Assembly (NCBI GenBank): GCA_964571275.1
Contig: CAZNCQ010000006.1
Location: 11,005 to 75,004 of the forward strand
Length of the DNA stretch: 64,000 bases
Source: DASRQZ01 sp964571275
Lineage (GTDB): Bacteria > Myxococcota_A > Polyangia > Fen-1088
Direction of reading: 5' to 3'
Shown here: positions 25,509 to 32,135 of the stretch, piece after piece
How the letters are laid out: each line of letters opens with the position of its first letter
Numbering within the stretch: position 1 is the stretch's first letter
Made by a program: the position numbers and the translations under genes
Notes under the pieces: model-generated
Database searches by the model: none
Told to the model about the DNA's origin: nothing
The model's input: the letters and a program-made list of their open reading frames with translations, nothing else

Positions 25509-27632
25509 TCAAAGCAGATCGAGAAACGCGAGCAGTGCGTGCTTCTCCCGGGGAGCGAGGCCAGCGCTCTCGTCCGATGTTCCCTCCGGCGTCTTCGCGG
25601 TGTCGTGCCAGAACGCGCCATCTCCGTAGCGCGCGCGGTCCAGGACCGACGACAGATCCTTTGCCGAGCCGTTGGTGAAATAGGGCCGCTTTTTGTAGAG
25701 ACGCCGCAACGACGGGATGCGTGCACCCTCCGGGTGGACGTAAGGCACGACGCCGCTCTTGCTGTACTCGTCCTTGCCCCAGACGATCGGACCGTCGTGG
25801 GCGAACAAGAGTGACTCCCAGCGTTCGAACGGCACGCGCGAATCCGAAACGTCACTGGCCAGGCGCGCCTCGTGGCACGATTCGCAGCGGTCGCGGAACA
25901 CGCGCGCGCCGGCCCGCTCGTCGTCGGAGAATGCGCTTCGTCCCAGCGTCGCCGGGTTCGGGCGGTGATTGAACGCGGTCAAGAAACGCATGAACGCTTC
26001 ACGAAGGCGTAGGGGTGACAGAAGATCGTCGCCGACGCCCAGCGCCGCGAGCCAGGGCGCGTCGCCCACGCGCAGGCCGAACCACGGGTCGTGGCCGCTG
26101 CGCGCGTTGGCCACGCGGAACTCGTTGAATGCCACCGAGACCAGGTCCGGATCCAGCGCGCGCGAGAAGTGAGGGCGGTTGTTGAACAGACCGAGCAGCG
26201 GCTTGGTGACGGCGTGAACGTCGCCGCGGCCGGTGTGATGGGTCCGCCCGTCGGCGTAACCCTCGAAATGACAGGTTTCGCACGTGAAGCGGCTCAGCGG
26301 TCCATCCGAGCGGCCCCAGGGCGCCATCAACGTCGTGAAGATCAGCGCCTCGCCCAGGCGAAGCGCCGGATCGCGGGGCGCCGCCCCAGGGATCGGAACA
26401 ATCACCGGTTTGGCGCCGGGCCGCGCGACCTCGACCCACGCGTCGAGCAGCGGATCGGCGAAGATCAGCGCGCCGTCCGAGCGTTCGACGACGTCGTTGG
26501 TGCCAGGAACGAGCTCGGTGATGGTCTCACCGGCGGGGACCGGCCCATCGAGGTTCATCTCGAGCAGCTTGTCGGTTCCGTAGCCGGACACGCGCGCGGT
26601 GGCTCCCGAGAAGAGCAACACCTTGGGCACGACCACGCCGCGCTCGCCGAGGTTGACGGCCGCTCTCCGTGTCGCGCGCCGGGCGCCGAGATCGACGTCG
26701 TAAAGATAGAGGAAGGAATCGACATAGCCGAACGCGCCGATGGTCCGATCGAGCGGATGATCCTCGGCCGAGCCGATCCCGATCAGCAAGCCCCGGCGGC
26801 TCTCCCGGGCGGCGAACGACCAGATGGGACCGTCGAGAACGATGCGAATGGGAGGCTCGTCGGCAGCCCCGCCCAGCGGATTCAGCCGCTGGATCACCAG
26901 GGCGTGATCGAGCAAGCAGTCGACGATCAGGCGATCGCCGACGCGCGCCATGCGCACCGGTCCATGGCCAACGGCGAGGTCGTGCCGGCGCCCAAAGGCC
27001 AGCCGGTCGCGCACCGAGGCATCGACTTGCAGAGCCACCAGCCTGCCCCGCTGCTCCTCGATGAGATAGACCCAGCCGCCAGGACCGAAGGTGATGCCGC
27101 GGATGGCGCGGACGCCTTCAATCACGGCGGTGCCCGCCGGCGAGAGCCGCGCGCCATCCCAGCGAAAGCGCGCGACCTCCGTCGCAAGCTCGCCCGCGAC
27201 CAGCACGACGTCGCCGGCCACCGCCAGCGCAACGGGCGATCGCGGAGCGGGCAGTCGCTGGATCTCGCGCAACGACCGATCCAGGACGACGACGGCGTCA
27301 CTCCCTCTCAGGATTCCCACCAGGAACCCCGAGCTCGCGATCTCCTTCACTGTGTAGGGATCGGGACCGCTGGCGCGATCCCACGTCACCGGGTTTGCAA
27401 AGTCGGCTTTCGCGCGCGCGCCCTCGTCGAGCGCGTGAAGCTCCTTGTCGGCCTCGGCGATCTCACGGTCGTGAGCGGCGGAACCGGCGGGCGCGTGCGG
27501 GCGTCGGTTCCGGCCGGTCATCCAACCGGTCATCACGCCGGTGATCAAGCCGGTCTTGGCCAACGCCACGGCGACAATTCCCGCAGCGAGACCGACGTAC
27601 AGGACCGACCGTGCGGGCCGCATCATCTGCAC
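25509..27632 (-). CDS. Diheme c-type cytochrome with N-terminal beta-propeller-like domain
   Basis: Exported 707-aa protein anchored by an N-terminal hydrophobic segment (about 10-30). Residues 90-400 are a series of short beta-repeats (VAVAGDVVLVAGELA, GPGGWVYLIEEQRGRL and similar) like YncE-type propellers. The C-terminal part has two haem motifs, CETCH and CESCH, in the cytochrome c peroxidase/MauG/MbnH-like arrangement, with Tyr/His-rich segments between. The role could be peroxide reduction or oxidation of a partner protein on the cell surface. It has no maturation genes nearby. The start may be the first or third Met. Confidence 0.82.
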   Translation of the reverse strand: MQMMRPARSVLYVGLAAGIVAVALAKTGLITGVMTGWMTGRNRRPHAPAGSAAHDREIAEADKELHALDEGARAKADFANPVTWDRASGPDPYTVKEIASSGFLVGILRGSDAVVVLDRSLREIQRLPAPRSPVALAVAGDVVLVAGELATEVARFRWDGARLSPAGTAVIEGVRAIRGITFGPGGWVYLIEEQRGRLVALQVDASVRDRLAFGRRHDLAVGHGPVRMARVGDRLIVDCLLDHALVIQRLNPLGGAADEPPIRIVLDGPIWSFAARESRRGLLIGIGSAEDHPLDRTIGAFGYVDSFLYLYDVDLGARRATRRAAVNLGERGVVVPKVLLFSGATARVSGYGTDKLLEMNLDGPVPAGETITELVPGTNDVVERSDGALIFADPLLDAWVEVARPGAKPVIVPIPGAAPRDPALRLGEALIFTTLMAPWGRSDGPLSRFTCETCHFEGYADGRTHHTGRGDVHAVTKPLLGLFNNRPHFSRALDPDLVSVAFNEFRVANARSGHDPWFGLRVGDAPWLAALGVGDDLLSPLRLREAFMRFLTAFNHRPNPATLGRSAFSDDERAGARVFRDRCESCHEARLASDVSDSRVPFERWESLLFAHDGPIVWGKDEYSKSGVVPYVHPEGARIPSLRRLYKKRPYFTNGSAKDLSSVLDRARYGDGAFWHDTAKTPEGTSDESAGLAPREKHALLAFLDLL

Positions 27633-27701
27633 CGCGCCAGCCTAGCGCGAATGTGTGGTTCGGGTGTAAGTACGTCGCCAGGCACGAAAGGAGAGACGCT
27701 G

Positions 27702-27878
27702 ATGAAGAAGCGAACCTTGATTGGGGCCATTGCCGGGTGCGCCCTGCTGGTGTTCGGACTTGCCGAGTGTGACATGGGCTCGTCATCGAGCTCGGCGCTC
27801 GACAGCACCTGCGACGCGGGACCGGACGCGACCTGCACCCCGGTGACGAGCGATCCCGGACCGTCGTCGGGCTGGTGA
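27702..27878 (+). CDS. 58-aa secreted Cys/Ser-rich micro-protein
   Basis: Short gene with a strong AAAGGAGAG eight bases upstream of ATG. MKKRTLIGAIAGCALLVFGLA is a clear signal peptide. The mature part has three Cys within about 25 residues, a five-Ser run, several Asp/Pro and the C-terminus PSSGW. The Cys near residue 23 follows GLAE, which is a poor lipobox because of the Glu at -1, so it may be a lipoprotein or a free secreted peptide. No family recognised. The divergent neighbour is the diheme cytochrome gene. Confidence 0.65.
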   Translation: MKKRTLIGAIAGCALLVFGLAECDMGSSSSSALDSTCDAGPDATCTPVTSDPGPSSGW

Positions 27879-27995
27879 GCCCGCCGCAGGAATCGGCCAA
27901 TAAACATTCGCTTTTATTCAGCAAACTGTTTTTGCGCCACCACGTAAAGCGCCCGCTGGGCGTGTGCGCTTGCAGCAGCGCGATCCGCCAACGCC

Positions 27996-28063
27996 TTGTA
28001 CTGACACGCAAAATAAGTAACTAAAATTACCCTATTGACGCGCACTAAGGATTACCTACATCC
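27996..28063 (+). promoter_or_regulatory. AT-rich promoter region of the PhaR-like gene
   Basis: This is one of the most AT-rich stretches of the window. It contains TTGTAC (27996-28001), TAAAAT (28022-28027) and TTGACG (28035-28040) followed at 16 bases by TACATC. Which pair is used cannot be decided by eye. Further upstream (27950-27962) a small CGCCC/GGGCG hairpin is present. Confidence 0.3.
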
Positions 28064-28070
28064 TAGGCGT

Positions 28071-28337
28071 ATGACCACCGCACGCACCATCAAGCGCTAC
28101 GCGAACCGCAAACTCTACGACACCCGCGACAGCCGGTACGTCACTCTCGAGCACATCGCGGCAATGGTCCGCGCTGGAGACGACATCCGGGTTGTCGACA
28201 ACACCACCCAGGCTGATCTGACCACCGCCACCTTGGCCCAGATCATCTTCGAGGAGGAGAAGGCGACGCCCCGGCTGTCCCTCGCCGGCCTGCGCGAGAT
28301 CATCCAGGGCGCGACGCTCTCGATTCCCAGCGTTTGA
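28071..28337 (+). CDS. PhaR-type polyhydroxyalkanoate synthesis regulator, DNA-binding domain only
   Basis: Small protein of 88 aa. RTIKRYANRKLYDTRDSRYV followed by TLEHIAAMVRAGDDIRVVDN is the hallmark of the PHB/PHA accumulation regulator DNA-binding domain, and the rest (LAQIIFEEEKATPRLSLAGL) completes that domain. Typical PhaR proteins (about 190 aa) carry a C-terminal PHB-binding region; here the gene ends after the first domain. Family members bind DNA and repress phasin genes. No pha biosynthesis genes lie in this window. A 14-bp perfect hairpin starts six bases after the stop. Confidence 0.85.
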   Translation: MTTARTIKRYANRKLYDTRDSRYVTLEHIAAMVRAGDDIRVVDNTTQADLTTATLAQIIFEEEKATPRLSLAGLREIIQGATLSIPSV

Positions 28338-28342
28338 CCCAC

Positions 28343-28387
28343 GGACGATGCCCGGCATCGATCTCGAATCGCCGCCGGGCATCGTCC
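28343..28387. terminator. Perfect 14-bp inverted repeat between convergent genes
   Basis: GGACGATGCCCGGC (28343-28356) pairs perfectly with GCCGGGCATCGTCC (28374-28387) around a 17-base loop. It sits between the stop of the PhaR-like gene and the stop of the convergent PepF gene, so it probably ends transcription from both sides. No T-tract follows on either strand. Confidence 0.65.
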
Positions 28388-28425
28388 GGTTCTCTCGATT
28401 GCCCTGACCGGCCGCGGCCGGAGCG

Positions 28426-30309
28426 TCACTTCTTGCGCTGCAGGATGTGCTCGATCTCGTCCATGGTCGCGTTCATCTCGGCGATCGCCGAGTCGAACGG
28501 CACTGACGTGGTCATGTCGACACCGGCGTCTTTCAACAGGTCGATGGCGTACTTCGAGCTGCCCGCCGAGAGCATCTGCAAGTAGGCGTCGCGCCGCGCG
28601 GTCTTGCCAGCCCGCGCCTCCTCGCGCACGGCGCGCGCCAGCGCCGTCGAGGCGACCATGCTCGTGGCGTACTGGTAGACGTAGAAGTTGTAGTAAAAGT
28701 GGGGCACGTACGCCCACTCGGTCGCGAGCACCTCGTCGACCTGGCAGACCTTCTGCGCGTGGCCGTAGTAGAAGCGCGCGAGCTCGAGATAGCGCTTCGA
28801 CAGGTTCTCGCCGGTCAGCGGCTCGCCCCGCTCCGCCTGCTCGTGAAAGCCGAGCTCGAACTCGGCGAACTGGGTCTGACGGAACAACGTCGTGCGCAAC
28901 CCGTCGAGCAGCGTGCCCAGCAGAGACAGCCGGGTCGCGTCGTCCTTGGCGCGGTCGAGCATGTAGTGAATCAGCAAGTTCTCGTTGAAGGTCGAGGCGA
29001 CCTCGGCGACGAAGATCGGGTAGTCGGCGGTGGCGTACGGCTGCGCGCCGTGCGACAGGAAGGTGTGCATCGAGTGCCCCGACTCGTGCGCCAGCGTGGT
29101 CAGATCTTCATAGCGGCCGTTGAAGTTGAGCAGCTGGAACGGGTGCACGCCGTAGACGCCCGTCGAGTACGCGCCCGATCGCTTGCCGGCCGACGGCAGG
29201 TAGTCGGTCCAGCGGCTCTCGAACCCCTTGCGCAGGGCCTCGGTGTACGCCGTGCCCAGCGGCGCCAGCGCCTCGAGCGTGATCGCGCGCGCCTCGTCGG
29301 GGCCAAAGCGCATGTCGACGCTCGCGACCAGCGGCACGTACAGGTCCTGATAGTGGAGCTCGTCGAGGCCGAGCATGCGTTTGCGCAGCGTCAGGTAGCG
29401 GTGCAGCGTCGGCAGGCTGCGGTGCACGTCGGCCAGCAGCTGCTTGTAGACGGCGACCGGGATGTTGTCCTGGAACAGCGCCGCCTCGAGCGTCGACCCG
29501 AAGTGCCGGACGCGCATCTCGAAGAGGTGCGCCTTCACCGCGGAGGCCAGCGTCACGCCCATGGTGCGCTCGTAGGTCTTGAGCGCGCCGAAGAACGCCG
29601 CGAACACCTTGTCACGATCGGCGCGGGCACGATCCTGCCGGTGCAGCGTGAACGCCGCGGGGTCCAGGCGCACCGACTCGCCCGTCGAGAGCTTGAGCGT
29701 CGGATACGGCAAGTCGGCGTTGGACAGGACGCCGTGCACCTCGCTCCCGGCGCTCTCCAGGTCGGCCGCCTCGGCGGCGATCTTCTCCTCGGCGGCGGTC
29801 AGCGTGTGCGGCTTGCGCCGCAGCGTCTCCTCCAGATAGACGCGGTACGGAGCCAGCCTGGGCTCGTCGGCGACGAACTTGCGCACGCGCGCCGGGTCCA
29901 TCGCCAGGATCTCCGGCCGCACCCACGAGCAGGCCGCGCCAAACGCGGTTGCCAGCTCCTGCGCGCCCTGCTTCATCTCGCGCGGGCGCCCCGCGCGCAC
30001 GTCCTCGTCGGACAGGCCGTTCGCGTAGACCAGAAGCCGCGACAGGTCTCGATCCAGATCGAACATCAGCTGCAGACCGCCCAGCAGCTCCTTGGGCGAC
30101 TTGCCCAGGTGCCCCCGATGATTGCCGAGCTCGGGCAGCCGCTTCTGGATCGTGTCCTTGGCCGCGGTCCACGCCGCCTCCGACGGGTAGAGATCCCCCA
30201 GGTTCCACCTGTACTTGTCGGGGATCTCCGAGCGGTCCCCGGCCGCGATCGCGCCTGCCGTCATGCCGATGCCTCCGAGGCACACGAGTATCAGCCGCCG
30301 ATAGCCCAT
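28426..30309 (-). CDS. pepF: Oligoendopeptidase F (M3 metallopeptidase) with signal peptide
   Basis: Zinc peptidase of 627 aa that cuts short peptides. The N-terminal oligopeptidase F domain (about 100-220) precedes the M3 catalytic domain with TLAHESGHSMHTFLSH (HExGH zinc site) and the third-ligand region IFVAEVASTFNENLL. The usual RYEDLTTLAHE context is present. Most PepF enzymes are cytoplasmic, but the N-terminus (MGYRRLILVCLGGIGMTAG ... AIAAG) is a good signal peptide, which points to peptide digestion in the periplasm or outside. It ends convergently with the PhaR-like gene. Confidence 0.92.
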   Translation of the reverse strand: MGYRRLILVCLGGIGMTAGAIAAGDRSEIPDKYRWNLGDLYPSEAAWTAAKDTIQKRLPELGNHRGHLGKSPKELLGGLQLMFDLDRDLSRLLVYANGLSDEDVRAGRPREMKQGAQELATAFGAACSWVRPEILAMDPARVRKFVADEPRLAPYRVYLEETLRRKPHTLTAAEEKIAAEAADLESAGSEVHGVLSNADLPYPTLKLSTGESVRLDPAAFTLHRQDRARADRDKVFAAFFGALKTYERTMGVTLASAVKAHLFEMRVRHFGSTLEAALFQDNIPVAVYKQLLADVHRSLPTLHRYLTLRKRMLGLDELHYQDLYVPLVASVDMRFGPDEARAITLEALAPLGTAYTEALRKGFESRWTDYLPSAGKRSGAYSTGVYGVHPFQLLNFNGRYEDLTTLAHESGHSMHTFLSHGAQPYATADYPIFVAEVASTFNENLLIHYMLDRAKDDATRLSLLGTLLDGLRTTLFRQTQFAEFELGFHEQAERGEPLTGENLSKRYLELARFYYGHAQKVCQVDEVLATEWAYVPHFYYNFYVYQYATSMVASTALARAVREEARAGKTARRDAYLQMLSAGSSKYAIDLLKDAGVDMTTSVPFDSAIAEMNATMDEIEHILQRKK

Positions 30310-30438
30310 GAGCCCGAGGGAAACTAACGGCAGATCGCCCGGCGATCAACCCGGCGCCGTCGATTGCCGTGCGTGGCGCCGGGCGTGCGCGCCCGCGAAT
30401 CGGTTGCAGGCGCGCGCGAAATATGGCACGAGCGCACG

Positions 30439-31476
30439 ATGACGGTGAGGGGACGCGACAGGAGACGCGCAAGAAGATCGGTCACCGGATGGCGGCGCGC
30501 GCTGATGCTGGGCGCGGTCAGCGCAGCGGCCGTCGCGCTCGCGCCGGTCGGGCGCGCGCACGCAGGGGCCGAGGAGCCCGCGGTGATCGTTGGACGCGTG
30601 ACGTTCCGGGACAGCGTGCGCCAGGCCCGGGCAGAAGACGTCGAGCGCCTCCGCTGGGGCCGCCTCATCGTCGAGATGCGCCGGGGCTGGGACGTGTACG
30701 CGGCGAACCTCGACGCAAACGGCTTCTTTTCAATCAGCGGACCGCCGGGTACGTACCGGCTCGACTACGTGCGCGTCGGCCAGCTGACCGAATTTCTGGC
30801 GCCGCACGAGGTGAAGGCGCGCGCGGGGCGCGTCACCTGTCTCGGCACGCTCGAGATCGCCGTCGCGGATCTGGGACGCGATCTCGGCAACAACAACGAC
30901 AGTCAGTTGCAGGTGCGCGACGACTGCGCCGCGCTCGAGCCCGAGGTGCGCCGGCTGGCGAACGCCGACGCGGGGATCGCGACGTCGGTGCCGGCGCCGG
31001 TCGAGCGCCACTGGAAAGGTCCGACGGCGGTCGAGATCGCCGCCGGCCTGCGCGCCGAACTGGCGCTGGACAACAAGGGCGGCTCGATGGTCCGCGGCAG
31101 CTTGCTGGTGCCGATCAGCCAGGACACCGGCAGCGGCAACTTCGTGGCGGCAGCGCAGCTGCTGCACCTGTCGGCCGCCTTCGAGACCAACCGTCTCAGC
31201 AACGGTACCGGCACGACCATCCCGGGCACGGCGAAGTGGGGTGGCGCCGTCGGCGCCGGGTACTCGATCTGGCTGCTCGAGGCGATGCTCCGGGGTGGGT
31301 TCCTGGCCGGCGATGGCCCGGGCGAGCACGGGCCCATGGTGGGTGGATCGCTGCGCGTCGGAACCTTCCTGTTCGGCGTCGGCCTGCAGATCGAACGCTA
31401 CCCGTCGGCCAGCCAGCAGATGCAGCTGATCACCCTCGACCTGTCGCCGATCGGTCTGCTCGGGAGCCTGCTGTGA
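30439..31476 (+). CDS. Exported protein of unknown function, 345 aa
   Basis: The N-terminus is Arg-rich (RRRARRSVTGWRR) before a hydrophobic stretch and an AHA cleavage site near 44, a Tat- or Sec-type signal. An early beta-sandwich-like part (VIVGRVTFRD ... YAANLDANGFFSISGPPGTYRLDYV) resembles carboxypeptidase-regulatory-like domains. The C-terminal half alternates hydrophobic and polar residues with Gly-rich turns and could be a small outer-membrane beta-barrel. The next gene overlaps its stop by four bases and also contains a 'PGIYxLExxS' module, so the two probably work together. Confidence 0.7.
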   Translation: MTVRGRDRRRARRSVTGWRRALMLGAVSAAAVALAPVGRAHAGAEEPAVIVGRVTFRDSVRQARAEDVERLRWGRLIVEMRRGWDVYAANLDANGFFSISGPPGTYRLDYVRVGQLTEFLAPHEVKARAGRVTCLGTLEIAVADLGRDLGNNNDSQLQVRDDCAALEPEVRRLANADAGIATSVPAPVERHWKGPTAVEIAAGLRAELALDNKGGSMVRGSLLVPISQDTGSGNFVAAAQLLHLSAAFETNRLSNGTGTTIPGTAKWGGAVGAGYSIWLLEAMLRGGFLAGDGPGEHGPMVGGSLRVGTFLFGVGLQIERYPSASQQMQLITLDLSPIGLLGSLL

Positions 31477-32120
31477 CCGGCGCGGCGCGCGCGATCTGGT
31501 TGCCGCTCGCGGTGGCCGCGCTGGCCAGCGCGGCGGCCGGCGGCTGCTTTCGCCTGAGCGATCCGGTCTACGCCACACAAGACATTCGCGCCCACGAGCC
31601 GAGCGAGGCGGGGCGATCGTTGATCTTCGGCACCATCGTCGTCGACGAGTTCGGGGCCGGCGATCTCGACACCATCACCCTGGCCAAGGTCGGTCCGGGC
31701 ACGGAGCGCGGCCACCGCAGCACCAACCGGATCAATCTGTTTCGCGTGTTCTCCCGGCGCGCGATGAAGGACGGCCACTTCGTCATCGAGGTCGAGCCCG
31801 GGATCTACGAGCTCGAGAGCTTCTCCACCTCGGGCTGGGGCCAGCCACGCACCTGGACGTCGAAGGACGAGGCGCGCCGGGGCACGCGCGTGATCGTGAC
31901 CCGCCCCGGGATCTACGACATCGGCACGCTGCGCGTGGCCTTCGGCGCGGTCGGGTTCTTGGAGAGGTCGTACAACTTCGAACGCATCACGGCCCCCAAC
32001 CCCGAACGGCAAGCCGTTCTGGCAAGAGCGATCGCCGACACGCGCTGGGCCCGGGTGCCGATGGCGCCCATGACGCCGGGCGCGCCCGCCCCGACCGCGC
32101 AGGCCCCGCCAGCGCCATAG
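31473..32120 (+). CDS. Lipoprotein of unknown function, coupled to the preceding gene
   Basis: 215-aa lipoprotein starting at GTG within the sequence GTGA, so it overlaps the upstream stop by four bases and is translationally coupled. The signal peptide ends in AAAGGC with the lipid Cys near 23. The mature part contains VIEVEPGIYELESFS and VTRPGIYDIGTLRVAF, two 'PGIY' beta-strand modules like those in the preceding protein, and ends in a Pro/Ala-rich tail. No known family. The pair may form an outer-membrane complex. Confidence 0.72.
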   Translation: MTGAARAIWLPLAVAALASAAAGGCFRLSDPVYATQDIRAHEPSEAGRSLIFGTIVVDEFGAGDLDTITLAKVGPGTERGHRSTNRINLFRVFSRRAMKDGHFVIEVEPGIYELESFSTSGWGQPRTWTSKDEARRGTRVIVTRPGIYDIGTLRVAFGAVGFLERSYNFERITAPNPERQAVLARAIADTRWARVPMAPMTPGAPAPTAQAPPAP

Positions 32121-32135
32121 CGGCGGCGCACAGGG

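Noticed and set aside
28699..30327. 542-codon plus-strand frame opposite pepF
   Set aside because: Antisense shadow with Arg/Gln/Val-rich sequence; pepF has the HExGH site and family length.
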